From: Odiellus spinosus
Lineage: Eukaryota > Arthropoda > Arachnida > Opiliones > Phalangiidae
Length of the DNA: 64,000 nucleotides
Assembly (NCBI GenBank): GCA_963920705.1
Contig: OY987227.1
Span: 9,837,602 to 9,901,601, forward strand
Direction of reading: 5' to 3'
The notes under the pieces were generated by a model. It ran no database searches and had not been told where the DNA came from. It worked only from the letters and a program-made list of their open reading frames with translations. This document shows, piece by piece, positions 1-12,400 of the stretch. The position numbers were made by a program, and so were the translations under genes. The first letter of the stretch is position 1. The number at the start of each line of letters is the position of its first letter.

Positions 1-17
1 GTAGCGTGACGTTCCCA

Positions 18-432
18 TTAGCCGCGTAAATACTAGGACTTGGAATCGATTTGAACCGTTTCAAAACGTTTCGCTAGAGTCGGGTGAACGAGAAACCGTC
101 TTTTCTGTTATCGATTTGATTCATTTCTCGCGAAACCGCTTCGGAAAACGGTTTCATACCGATTTGGTTTCAACAACCGATAGACGAAGCTACAAAAAAA
201 TCGTTACACCGTTTCATATCAGCTACGGTCACACCAGCATTACTTGATCGGTTTTAAAATGGTAAAAATCAAACCGATATTCAACTCGGCAGGAATCGTT
301 TTAAGCGTCACGCGTTCACGCATTTTCTTTATAAATCGATTTACTGTATAGCTTCATCTATCGGTATGAAACTGGTTCGCGAATCAGTTTCGAGAAATTG
401 AATCAAATCGGTTTCCCGTTCACACGGTTTAA
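18..432. repeat. Two copies of a dispersed GTTCACAC-type inverted-repeat family, facing each other
   Basis: Positions 18-196 carry a copy in minus orientation and 213-432 one in plus orientation. Both are rich in the words AAATCGATT, AACCGTTT and GAAACTGGTTC, and end in degenerate forms of AGCCGTGTTCACACTA. Related copies are at about 9,493, 30,840-31,130, 35,640-35,950, 47,812-48,113, 53,170-53,440 and 63,809-63,913. No coding capacity is visible, so this looks like a non-autonomous DNA transposon family. Confidence 0.6.
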
Positions 433-1181
433 ATAGCAATAGAATAACGAAAGATATCGGTTTACCCAATCAGAAAAAAAATCTAATTTATTCAAAAATG
501 GTACAAATTGGAAACTTCGTTCTGAATTCTACCGAATAAAAAACCTGAATTCGGCAGAAGTGGAAGATGATGGAAAATATGCCTTCGGTCCACTTTTGTT
601 GATTTTTTTTATTTAGTCGAATTCAGAAGGACCAAATTAGAACGTTTTTCTTAATTGGGTTAGCCGATTTCTTTAGTTTTTATATTGTAGTTCATTGAAA
701 TGAAAAGTAAAACCAACGTCATACTATAAGTAAAACCAGTCTCGCGATTTTTTTTTAGTTTCTAAAGATTAAATTCGCGATTAAATTTCAAAAGGTACAC
801 TTTAATTGCAGCTATTCAACTAATTTTAAAGTATCAAAAATATTTTCTTGGTAAGTTTTTGACGGATGCTCTCTCTTTAAGGTTCAAAATCTCAGATTGC
901 CTGTCGTCCTTTATGGGGTTCTGTTCATTTTTTCGTCGCTCTTTCTTTAAACGAAGAACAAAGACAACGTCGTAAGCCTAACGCGACTATATATATGGGG
1001 GTTAAGAAGGAATGTCCAGGCTACGCGAACAAGACTAAGCCGGTTCCCCAATTCTTGACAACCAATCATTTTTACGTCTCGTTGACTTTCTTTCTTATAT
1101 ATATTTGGTAGAGGTAATATACAGGGTGTAAAAGATCAGACAAGCACTCATTTTGTGGAAAACCCCAACTATCTTTAACGA

Positions 1182-1596
1182 GTGGCTCATATCCATTTTA
1201 TTATTCTATATTAATCTAGGGAATGTCTACCATGCAATGGTGCTATCGGTTTATGCCTAGGTGATAGCAAAGAAAAGTTACGGCTATTCTAAGATAGGGA
1301 TAATTTTAAATTTTTTACTCAATTTCTATCAGTGGCTCATGTCAATCTTATAACTGTAAATTAATCAAAGGGATGTCTTCTTTCTAATGGTGCTATCGGT
1401 TTATGCCTAGGAGATAAAAGAGAAAAGTTACGGCTATTTTAAGATAGGGGTCATTTTTGGGTTTTTTCTCGATTTCAATCAGTGGCGAAATAATCTTCAA
1501 CTAGTGGCTTATGTCAATTTTATTGTTTTAAATGTATCTAGGGAATGTCTTCTTTCTAATGGTGCTATCGGTTTATGTCTAAGTGACAGAAGATTG
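1182..1596. repeat. Tandem repeat, about 160-170 bp unit, three degenerate copies
   Basis: The core GGTGCTATCGGTTTATG recurs near 1,229, 1,388 and 1,560, each preceded by a GTGGCTCAT(G/A)TC-like block and followed by AAGTTACGGCTATT in the first two copies. The third copy is truncated. No ORF of interest spans it. Confidence 0.8.
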
Positions 1597-2879
1597 CCAT
1601 CTATATTAAAACGTGCGCAAATACGAATGAAATCGTGAAATAAAATTAAAATATAGGAAAACAAAGGCGTGGAATCTACAATTTATTGTAGCTATTCCTG
1701 CCGTCGGCAGTATTGGGGGTTGTCCACAAAGTATGACGGTCTTATCATTTCCAGTCTGTAATTCGAACCGTGAAAAGGAAGTTGCTAGTAAAACTTCTGA
1801 CGTATATACCTTTCTGGTTGTCTAATTTAGCGAGCAAAGATAGATATTTAAGAAATCTATACGTCATGGTACAGATTAATGGTTGGGGAGTACTAGATGC
1901 AAGAGTCACGGGCTCCACAAATTTTGATGGCCCCAAAAATGATCCCTGACACCATTTTTTAATGCCTTTTCATTAAAGTACGACAGCTATTCACCCATTT
2001 AACCCGTCAAGCATATAAAACATTGCATTTTTTACCCCCATGCAGATTGGTTAAATACCAGAATAAAGGACGATATACGTAGGTCATAACTCCCTATATT
2101 AAATAGTATCAAAAGCAACTATGAACTTGAAAACATTCCCTTCATCATTTTGCTAGCAATATTTATTTTCCTTATTGTTATATGGTGAAACTATATAGAA
2201 AGAGGTACGACACCCCACTTAATATCTTTCGTAATACGATACAAGTTATATAATATCCACGTCATATTTATTTCCGTATACAATCTAAGATTATTATCCA
2301 TTATAACGGCGTCTTTTGTTCATCTTTATTTATTTACTATGTCAATAAAAATCGGTTTGATTTTCCCAAGAATACTTCACGCGACTACTTTTTGTCTACC
2401 AGGTTTTGAATCGAGTATCAATACGCCTCAGTTTTAACGCGAATTGTGAACTTCCTTTTGAAAAAACTATATAGCAATCCACTAACCCTAATGGTCTTTC
2501 GCTCTCGCTTGGTAGAAAAGCTCGAAAACTAAATCAAAAAGGCGTGGTTTTTACTTTTATACGCGGGTGCCCTAACATAATATATTTGGAAAAATGATTC
2601 CCAAATTTATAACGTCCGTAATGTACTCCGCCCGTGTCCAACATGTGTTGAAAGAATACGGAGGAGTTGTATAGAAGATAATGGGTTGGAAAAATGATCC
2701 AGTGATTACGTAACGCCGCAATACATTACGATAACATTATACGGATCACCGAATATATTTTTAGGGATCAATTTACGGGACGATAAAACGGAAATCAGAG
2801 AAATGAGTTTTTATACGATCAATCTTCAAACATCGGCGGAGGTTTTTCTTGTCTCTGGAGGTGCAAATATGTACATGAT

Positions 2880-4060
2880 AAAGGGAAACTAGAACCTAAA
2901 ATGTACCAGCTTTTGAATTTATTTTCGGAATCGCCGTGCCAAAAAACGTATTCGATAATTTTACAATTTTTAGACATGTTTTTGGTGTTTAATATTTCTT
3001 AAAGGGAAAGGCAACCCAACTTTAAAAGTACTTCCATTGGAAAGAGCATGCTTAAAAACCTACAAATCAAAACACATTATAGTGATTTAAGTCTTGGTTA
3101 ATTTATAAATATCATTTTAAAACCGAAATTTACGTTCCTAGAAGAACACCATATTTGCTTCCCGGCATTTCGAGTTTTAAAAATAAGGATCCGCTTCAAT
3201 GATTGGCCTTTAAGTCACCCAATAAAGATTCGCGAAACGAAGGCCATTCGAGTCGCCTGCAGTCGGATCGTCTGTTCGTAACTTCGTAAGAAGACCCGTA
3301 ATTTTGTGATTTCTAACTTTCTACGAAAACATGCCTAATTGCGTAATTAATGAATGCAGTTTAGTTCTTACCTTCTAATTCTTCAAATCAACTTAACACT
3401 CGGTTAATACCTAGTACTGACTACTACTAGCTCAGCTGGCCGACCGACCTTCGGGTTAGTGTTCGCGCGCGGGATCCTTCGGAAGTAGCCTATGTTTCGG
3501 CCCGGCATATCTTATTTGACTCTAAAGAAATTGAGCGCGCTTATACCCGCATCTATTTTCAGCTAGAGTCAAGTGACTTTAGGTGAGAAATAAACCAATC
3601 GGCGAAGCCGATCCTCAGCAGGCATCGAAAGGGTATGAAAAAACTAAAATGGCGTTCACTAGAGATCACTTTTTGCTTATAATAAACGTAAATATCTTAA
3701 TATCTACTAACTATTAAATTTCTTGCGATATGATATTAGTCGTTTTAATATACGCTCTATAATTTAAGACACTTTTTTTTATCCCGGTCTGTACCTTTAA
3801 GTTTAACGGCAAAGGTCTTGGCTATCAATCGCCGGCCTATTATTTTAATATTAGGACATTACAAGCGCTGTTGAAGGTTGAAATGATGATTCGCTCGGAT
3901 TTATATTCACTTTTATTGAAATATTACCAAACTTTTCAAATTAATACACCAAAAACGTGTCTAAAAATTCCGAAAAATTCTCGAATACGTTTTTTTTTGC
4001 ACGGTGATTTCGAAAAATAAATTAAAAAGCTGTTCCTATTTTAGCTCCAAGTTTCCCTTC
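2880..4060. mobile_element. About 1.2-kb non-coding element with terminal inverted repeats of about 75 bp
   Basis: The left end (2,880-2,960) reads AAGGGAAACTAGAACC, then AGCTTTTGAATTTATTTTCGG. The right end (3,985-4,060) is its inverted copy, ending TTAGCTCCAAGTTTCCCTT. The same terminal sequence bounds the short element at 8,448-8,689, and a solo fragment sits at about 31,660-31,715 in a tetraspanin intron. The interior has no transposase-like ORF. Another repeat start, TTAAAGGGAAAGGCAACCC near 3,000, suggests a nested insertion. Confidence 0.65.
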
Positions 4061-4608
4061 AAAATAAATAATAGTCTACACCTATTGAAATGGCTCTAAT
4101 TTCAATTTTAAAGGTATATGGCCAAATTATTCTTCAATTTCTAGATTCTGATCTATCTTTAGATATCTCACGCGTTAATCACGAAATCTCAGCACACCTT
4201 CCCTTTAACTTTCTTTATTTTTTTATGAGATCTTAACGAATCTCTCGAGCGCAATTTTTTCTTTCATTGGGAGTGACGTAGTTTTAAGTTTTCACAATAT
4301 TGTCGGGCAGGACAGACTAAATGTTAGTTCCTAGATCAGCCGAGAGGCGTATTCATATAGCACGCGACCAACAGAGACGCTACAGAAATGTTGAGTGTTT
4401 CCAACCAATACCGTGAATTCTCCCAACCCATTCTCTACTCTCGAAATTCCTGCACAATGGAGGCCTTTTAAGGAGACACGTCCTCTTGTGCAGAATTCAC
4501 GCATTGCAAACTATTTTTCGAGGAATAGCTTCATTCGGCCGTGAAAAATATTCCTACTAAGACTAAAAATACCATATGAACAAAATTTAAAATAAAAATT
4601 CATAATAC

Positions 4609-5026
4609 CAGAGGTATATAACAACCACCTTCGGGGGGGAAGTATGAAAGCCCCTATACTACCAATGCTAAAAATCACGAACAAGAGCCCGCTGCTGACG
4701 ATCTAGGCCACTAGCTCGCGCTGGACTTCTCAATGTCGCTAATCTAGTAAATGGTCTTTGTATAAACAAGACGGCTCGATTTGTGTTTAGAACTTCCTGT
4801 CTCAGGAGTCAGGCTGTCTGTTAAAATGGAGTCGAAGGTTGACTTCAGCTCGCAAGTTTCGGAAGAGTGCGTAGGGAAAATTTAGTGAGGTTCAAAATGG
4901 TGTAACTATTTTTTGGGAATAAAGCTGTGTGTCGATCCGCCGCGATTTACGCCGGGCACTTGTTGTTCGTCGATTTTGCCTACCTTTCATACTTCCCCCC
5001 CCGAAGGGGGTTATTATATACCTCTG
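4609..5026. mobile_element. hAT-like MITE with 7-bp target duplication
   Basis: The termini are inverted copies: the left begins CAGAGGTATATAACAACC and runs into CTTCGGGGGGG and AGTATGAAAG; the right is the reverse complement, ending TATATACCTCTG. The element is flanked by the direct repeat ATAATAC at 4,602-4,608 and 5,027-5,033. A CAGAG terminus with a 7-8 bp duplication suits hAT-type transposition, but that class is an inference. The 418-bp body has no ORF. Confidence 0.7.
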
Positions 5027-5406
5027 ATAATACTATTTTTCATCTAAGTTATAGCTAACATATTTGAATATTTATTTTTCTTGGGTTTTTCTCGTCTTGA
5101 ACTTTTGGATCTAAGACGCTGGTTCGATATTTGGGGCATTATTCTGGCGCGGATCGAGTCCGGGGTCTCAATTTAAGGGAAAATTGAAAAACGATGTTTG
5201 GTTCGGGCGAGAAGAGCAAACACTTCGGCGGGTCGCGTTTAAAGATTTTTATATCATTCTTCCACGTCAAATAGACGCCAACGACAAAAGAAATAGAAGA
5301 AGACGACTAAAAGATGGAAAAACGAGAAGGAAAAACGTACGGTATGAAAGACTATACATGTAAGAAGGGAAAGCTATATTTAGTCTATCCAAAATGGAAC
5401 TCCGTA

Positions 5407-5550
5407 TGAAGTAGAAGGCTTTGAAAGGTAGTTGCATATATAATTTCGACAGTTTTTCCGCTGCCCATAAATATCGCTTCATTCAACTTAGATTCGTATA
5501 AATATAAGTAGAGTCCGATCACGTAACGCGACTGAATAGAGTAAAAGGCT
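5407..5550 (-). repeat. Dispersed repeat, inverted copy of 8,719-8,849
   Basis: This stretch matches 8,719-8,849 in inverted orientation: TGAAGTAGAAGG, ATAATTTCGAC, AAATATCGCTTCATTCAAC and CTGAATAGAGTAAAAGGCT are shared in order. A fragment of the same family (TTCTACTCTATTCAGTTTTG) occurs near 42,470. Non-coding. Confidence 0.7.
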
Positions 5551-6581
5551 ATCTCTATAGGGTTAATTGAACATTTTTACCAGAGGGTGGGTTAAGGTAT
5601 TAAATAGGAGTCCTCGAAGGCATGGGCGCCAAACGGCCACGTTAGGAGGCGAGCAAAATTTCACGGGTCCGCGAGCATTTGTACGTTGCGAAGGCGGGCC
5701 CCCTTATAAAGACTATGATTTAGGGGCCTCTATGATAAAGACTAGAAGTGGAAACCAATGACAAAATCTAGCTGACGACGAAGATATAAATATCTAGTAC
5801 TAGTGTTAGCAGATCTACTAGTCTATCTATGAAAGCCAATCAACCACGCCGATCCCCTTAAAAGTTGCCTGTGGTATTTTCTTGTTAAGTAGACGAATAC
5901 TTGCACTAATAATGGTGACTATCCAAAGCTGCTGTGTACATAAGACTATTTTCAATGAGGTATTATCTCTTAATTGAACAATTAGTTTAACAATGTCGGT
6001 TTTTAATTTTAGAGCAACATTTTGTCGAGTATAACAACGATGTATCATCACTCATGATTCGGTTTTCCACGTGGATCCTTCTTTAACGGTATTATTCGTT
6101 CATGATCCACGCTTGAAGGACTAAAGATGGAGAGAGAGAATTTCGGGAGCTAAAAGATCTATCGAAGTTGGGAGAGAAAGGGGAAGAGAATTCGTTCGCT
6201 TGTCACCTGTCACGGGGTTGAAAGAAGAAAAAGAGAAGAAACTAGAGAACGCGAGCAAGCCATGAAAAGAATTTCGCCAGCCAGAGGAGAGACAGGAAGA
6301 AAACTTCCAATAAGCTTCGATTAAAAAAAAGAATTTTTCCCCTAAAAGTTTCGCGTAAATTCCAAAAAAGAAAGATGAGAGGGAAGAGCTCCCAACAACA
6401 ATAAAAAAATATTTTCTCCATCGTTCAAATTCACAATAAAAATATATATCAAGAAGATATGATATATAGGTACAAAGGGTTCTGAAATTCTTTTTCAATT
6501 CAATTTTTATATTATCCAAATTATATTTTATGAAGTGGTATATTAATTTATAATCAACTAGCTAAATCTCAAAGAGATATT

Positions 6582-7790
6582 ATAAAGTGAGGCTGTCACC
6601 ATTTTTTATTATTTCTCATAGGCCTACAAAAAGCCCCCATATTAAAAACTTTTAACCTTTAGGAAATAGGACTAATTAAAAAACCCTTTATAAATTAGTG
6701 AGTTTGAAAAATTGTTGTAGATGTGAATCAGTTAAAACTAGCAATGTAGAAACCATTTTCCAATTCCCATCATTGAAAAACAGTCTCAAATTAATTGGAA
6801 TTTACCAAAATAGGAAATAAGACTAAAAACCCTTCCTATAAATTAGTGAGTTTGAAAAATTGTTGTAGGTGTGAATCGGTTAAAACTAGCAATGTAGAAA
6901 CCATTTTCCAATTCCCATCATTGAAAAACAGTCTTAAATTAATTGTAATTAACCAAAATAGGAAATAGGACTATATAAAAAACCCTTTCTATGAATTAGT
7001 GAGTTTGAAAAATTGTTGTAGATGTAAATCGGTTAAAACTAGCAATGTAGAAAGCATTTTCCAATTCCCATCATTGAAAAACAGTCTCAAATTAGAATTA
7101 ACCGAAATCAGAAATAGGACCAATTAAAAACCCTTTCTATGAATTAGTGAGTTTGAAAAATTGTTGTAGATGTAAATCGGTTAAAACTAGCAATGTAGAA
7201 AGCATTTTCCAATTCCCATCATTGAAAAACAGTCTCAAATTAATTGGAATTAACCAAAATAGGAAATAGGACTAAATAAAAAACCTTTCTATGAATTAGT
7301 GAGTTTAAATAATTGTTGGGGATGCGATTCTGTTAAGACTATAGACTTAGGAACCATTTTTCAATCCCCACCATTGAAAAACAGTCTAGTTGGAATTAAC
7401 CAAAGTAGGACTAATTACCCTCCCCCTTTCTATGAATTAGTGCGTTGAAATAATTGTTGTAAATGCGATTCGGTTAAGAGTAGGAACGTAGGAAATCGGA
7501 CTAATTAAAACTCTCTTTCTATGAATATTTTGAATTGAAATGATTGTAAATGCGATTCGGTTAAAACTAGCAATAAACCATTCTCCAATCCCCATTAGTT
7601 AATTTAATAACTCTTTTCTCAACCACGAAAGAGTAGTCTAGTTAATTTAATATCATTAACCATTTACTCACCATGGTCAATAAATTTTGCGTAAATGAGG
7701 GCTTTTTAATATTATATATAAAAAAACTAAATATATAATCCATAAACCTTCAAAAAAAAAAAAAAAAAAGGCTGCCAGCCTCACTTTAAA
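6582..7790. mobile_element. TIR element carrying an array of about 150-bp satellite units
   Basis: The ends AAAGTGAGGCTGTCACC (6,584-6,600) and its inverted partner GGCTGCCAGCCTCACTTT (about 7,770-7,787) bracket a tandem array. Array units start near 6,660, 6,813, 6,958, 7,110 and 7,261, with shorter degenerate ones near 7,405 and 7,490. Each unit contains CCATTTTCCAATTCCC followed by CATTGAAAAACAGTCT. Similar GTGAGGCTGTCAC-like ends occur near 10,453, 33,030, 54,150-54,210 and 54,730. No coding capacity. Confidence 0.65.
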
Positions 7791-8447
7791 AAATAACAAA
7801 ATTGTCTGAAAACGAGGAAATTTGAATAGAAAATAGATACTAATATAGAGGGGTGAGGTTAAACTATACTGATCACTGGGAAAATTCAGTACTTAGGAAG
7901 TTACTCCCAACCAACTTAACGCGTTTCCCACATATATCTATCAAACTCCGTGATATGGCGACAAATAAAACTGAATCTAGTAACTGAAACCAATTGTATA
8001 TGAGGAGAGTGTGTGGCGGACGTCCGATAAGAAGATTTTAGCCCACCGGAAAAGATGGGAAAGTGCAGAAACGAAAAAAAAAAAAAAATAAATAAAATAA
8101 CAGTAAAAGAGGGGGACGATCAGTAGCGTCTTTTTAAGCGAAATTATTAAAACGGGGGTAGAGAAATTGCTCGGTATCTGTCAACGCCCGAAAAACCCAG
8201 AGTTTATTGATTGGAGCACAGCGCCCAGAAGCTCTTTTTCGGCTCCATCGCGCTTCAAAACCTTTTATATCTATAGCTTTGGCTCAAAAAGGAGTTCGCA
8301 AGTTTTCGTTGCTTTTCTATACACACAAAAGATTCGTTCAACCTAGAGCGACTTTTTTCTCTGTGGCATTTAGTATATTAGTATATATACTACAAAATAA
8401 CCAGTTTCGAAGCTAAGGTGAAATGAAACTTTTTACGTAATATTTAA

Positions 8448-8504
8448 AGGGAAACTCAGGGATAAAAATGGAACAGCTTTTAAATCTATTTTCGGAATCC
8501 CCAT

Positions 8505-8537
<33 letters not shown>

Positions 8538-8689
8538 ATTTTCGGAATTTTCAGACACGTTTTTGATGTTTAAATTAATTTGTCTATTAATGTCTATAAA
8601 TTCTGAAACAATTCTCGAATACCTTTTTTGGGATGGTGATTTAGAACGTAAATTCAAAATCTGTACCATTTTTAGCTCCAAGATTCCCT
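8448..8689. mobile_element. Short MITE flanked by TTAA
   Basis: TTAA occurs on both sides (8,444-8,447 and 8,690-8,693). The inverted ends are AGGGAAACTCAGGG and its partner ending GCTCCAAGATTCCC; the homology continues about 55 bp inward (AATGG(A/T)ACAG, TTTTGAAT). A run of 30 A residues (8,507-8,536) lies inside. The ends match the 1.2-kb element at 2,880-4,060, so this looks like a deletion derivative. TTAA flanks suit piggyBac-like or Kolobok-like transposition (inference). Confidence 0.65.
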
Positions 8690-8718
8690 TTAACTCTTTA
8701 GAGGTGACCATTTTTGAA

Positions 8719-8849
8719 GCCTTTTACTCTATTCAGTCTTGTTACGTGATCAGCCTACTTATATGTACACGAATCTAAGTTGAATGAAGCGATATTTAGG
8801 AAAAGTGGGAAATATTGTCGAAATTATAAAAAAAAGGCCTTCTACTTCA
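8719..8849 (+). repeat. Dispersed repeat, partner of 5,407-5,550
   Basis: The order of shared words is the reverse complement of the 5.4-kb copy (AGCCTTTTACTCTATTCAG through CCTTCTACTTCA). It directly follows the TTAA-flanked MITE. Confidence 0.65.
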
Positions 8850-9492
8850 TTAAGTCTATGCTAGTCGTTTAATTAGCGTATTTTTAATTAAAGTCGAATT
8901 ATCTAGCCTTATAATATTTTGCAAAATTTGAAACTAAAAACCAGTCGAGGTCGAAAGCTCTCTCGCCGAGTTCATTTTATATTTTAACCACTTCGTTTTA
9001 AAAGTTTTTCCAAAATAAATGATACAATACTTATCAATTCCATTTTACATCCCCTTTAAAGTTCTAAGTTTTCCTCTGATCTAACATTAGAGATGGAACT
9101 TTCAAAGTCCCCGTCTACGCCAGTGTCGGGAAACTTTCAATGACGTCATAAACCGAGCTTTAGGATCGAGAGAAGGTCCGTATGTACGCTCCCGATCCAA
9201 CCACCCTTTAGAACATCGGGATTATTGGCGCTCTATATCCATTGGGATTATCGAGGAAGAGAAGGCGTCCAAAATATAAACGCGTAAAGTAGCTCGAAGC
9301 TTTAATAGTTGTCTAATTCCTCAAAGGAAAACCCGAATTTTAATGAAATAACGGTTCACATCCAAGTTTGCCAAATTATTAGGGTGTTAGAGCTAGCCGA
9401 ATTTACCTATAGATTTACTAACAATCCCAAAAATGAATATTCAGTACTGATCCGTGAAAAGCAATTTGTCTAGGATTAAAAGCATTCTTCAA

Positions 9493-12400
9493 AAGCCGCG
9501 TTCGCAATAGTGACTTTGGAACCAGTTTTAACCGTTTTGAAAGGTCAATTTAAATTATTTGGGGTCAACAATATGGAGACCCTTTGCCAATATATATAAT
9601 TATTAGTTTGAAAAGTTAATTATAATATTTGAAAAGGTTTTAAAAAGGTTTTCAATAAAGTGTAGCTTAAGTAAAACAGCCAAAACCGGAATCTAAAGCT
9701 CGGATAAAGGTTTGAAATATAGTTTAAAGTCGTATCGTATAAGCAAGAACGTATTGAAGCACTAAGAACCTATACTTTCACTCAATGTCTTCTATTACTT
9801 TATCGTAAAACGGCGTCTGTTTATTTATTGGCTCAGTCTCACCACGCGGTCAGATCCTTCGACAGCTCCCCTAGCGGGATTTCTTCACACAACCGGAATC
9901 CCGATTCAATTTTCCTTTCTCAATTTGCAACGCGTACATTGATAGATAAACGATATCTTAAGGAAGCTTTAATTTGAATATTTCGCGTACTTCGATTGAA
10001 ATGTTTCTCGAAAAACTTTGCTAGCCTCTAAAATGCAGTTCGAAACTCCACAATCCTTTCAACTTTGGCTTTCCCGCGAAAACTTCCCGAAATTTTAAGC
10101 AAAACCATATAGGTTTGGGAATGAGTATAGCCAATTGTTATCTTGAAATAGAACTATTTTTGTACTGAAAAATACAGCGTCTTTGGGTATTTTTAACCAT
10201 TTTCAAGCTCGCAATTCTGTGCCGCTCGTTTCCGCAATGATGTGGAAAAAGAGCCTTCTTTTAACGGCTCGCCAGTACTCTGTCTTTGCAAATTTATGTT
10301 TGGCTCATTCCGCTAATGTCCTGCAAAAAACTCCCTCGTAGCTTTAGGGTCAGGATACTAGAAATTACAGCCTAAAACTTTCCTTTCTAAAGTGTCAGTA
10401 ACACTAATATTTCTCAATATCAATAGAATAACAGACAGTACAAGTTTTTAAGTGAGGTTGTCACGGTTGTTTTAGGTGTTTTAAATGAAACAAGCAGCAT
10501 TTTCGGAAATGCAGTTGAAATATTCGAAACATAAACAGAGCAATAGTAAAAATATATTTTAGTATCGCCATCTTATAGACATTTTGAATGCTACGTCATT
10601 ACTATATTCACGTGGCATTTTATATAGAGCCAACAGTGGATGCTTTCAGATTCAGGCACGAGATAAGATCGCTTTCGCGCGGCATTTTTCGTGAAAGTAC
10701 ATACTATTTGAAAGTAATAGAATCAAGCGTGAAAAAAATCTATGGCATTTTAATTTTTAAGTTTCTTTTGAATGAGTCAACCTAATTGTAAAAGTATGAA
10801 TACGGTTTTTAATAGTATGCGAAATTAAATATTACGCATGTAGACCTTCGACAAAAATGGTAACAGCGTCGGCTAAATTTCAGTATAGTATCGTCACAGG
10901 CGCTTTAAATAGGCGAAATAAGCCTTATATCGTAATTTAGTGTCAATGTGAAAGAAAAACATTGGCGGACCGGTATACGAAGCCATTTGGCGCGAAAAGT
11001 CTTTTCACTCGAAGACTTCTAATCGTCTTAGTTTGCTTTGAATTAAAGATAAAAAAAAACAAAAAAATTGGAACGGCAGAAGGCAAAGAAGTTAAGATAA
11101 TTATCTCAATTTAACAGCTTTAACGTTCGGGTATAGTTGGTTCCGGCTATATAGAATCGATTTTGTTGCCACCCTCGTAACCCCCTTTACGGACTAATCC
11201 TCCCGCCTTGTTGAAAGAGATTGGGTATAATCCCCTTCAAGTTACGCGAGGGGGAACACACCCATAAAGTTCGCTTTGTTTTTATACTCAGTCTGGGCCT
11301 AGCCATAAACTGATATTATGACTCGATATAAGCTTGATAATAAAAGTATTTTTAAAGGAAAAATGCACCTTAAAAATAATTAACGAATTAATGCCTATTA
11401 CGAAAGATCCCCTAGCGGTATTACCTATACAAAGGGGGTTTCTAATATCATTTTTAATTAAGTAGTACATCTTAAAATAGCTACGCTTTCTATATCTCAC
11501 GTTATAGAAAGTATAATTACAAAATATTTCCTCGAGAGTCGTGAAGGGATTCTATTTTGCCTACCACGTACAGATTTCCCAAGATCATATTTTTATTTTA
11601 AAATGGACATTTATCTATATATAGTTTGAGTCTGTATTTATTTCGAAAACAGGAGATGAAATTATTCAAATTAACAATATAAATAGAGGGTAGAGTATCT
11701 TTGTACGTGCTAACAAATCAAGATGAAATGAACTAATCATAATGTGATTTATAATACCCCAATATAAAAATTATAATATTTAAATACTTTAAGGTGTATT
11801 TTTCCTTTAAAAGTTTAAGTCCCTGTAATAAAAATCGCTTCCAAACTTATAAAATATCACTTTACTAAAGAATTTATCAACAAAAATTATAAATCCCAAT
11901 TTATACGTTCATTGAACTTAACCTACTAATTAACTTTAAATTAATTATATTAGAATTAAACTATTGAAGCGTTAAATTAGTTCTATTATTTTTTTATGGC
12001 TTAGTTTTGAAACAATAGACGTTACTAATTATATACGGCCACAAATCAGTTCCGGCTCGAATCCCATGGCGGTCATCTTAGTCTAAATGAACTCAATGAG
12101 CAATTACGAATAGAGGAGTGTCTCAAATAGGTTAACTTTAAAGCCTTCTATCCGTTCGCCTTTCTCTACCCCATCGCCTTATTCGGTTTAATTTTGTGTA
12201 ATGACAAAATTGTATCCACGCGACTAAAGTTAATGGACTAGAAGGCTTAATTGAAGTGGTGGGTTGCTACGGAGTGGTTTCTACGCAAATTTCATATACC
12301 CCTTTACTGGGGCAATGTTTGTAATGGCGAACATACCGCAATCCGAGATAGAAGCCGAGTACAGGAAATCATCCACCTTATTCATCTTTATTTCGCGAAT

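Noticed and set aside
3428-3480. tRNA-like stretch (CTAGCTCAGCTGG followed by GTGTTCGCGCGCGGG)
   Set aside because: The A-box word is good, but there is no proper B box and I could not fold a cloverleaf with a paired acceptor stem. At most a tRNA-derived repeat remnant.
6121-6519. 132-codon minus-strand open frame
   Set aside because: Low-complexity Ser/Phe-rich product of a purine-rich tract next to a repeat element; no motif or splice-consistent partner.
6655-7600. Regular repeats reminiscent of a CRISPR array
   Set aside because: Repeats are about 150 bp, contiguous and degenerate without spacers, in a eukaryotic genome; this is a satellite.
8433-8778. Open frames of 91-92 codons on both strands
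   Set aside because: They run through a poly(A) tract inside a TTAA-flanked MITE.
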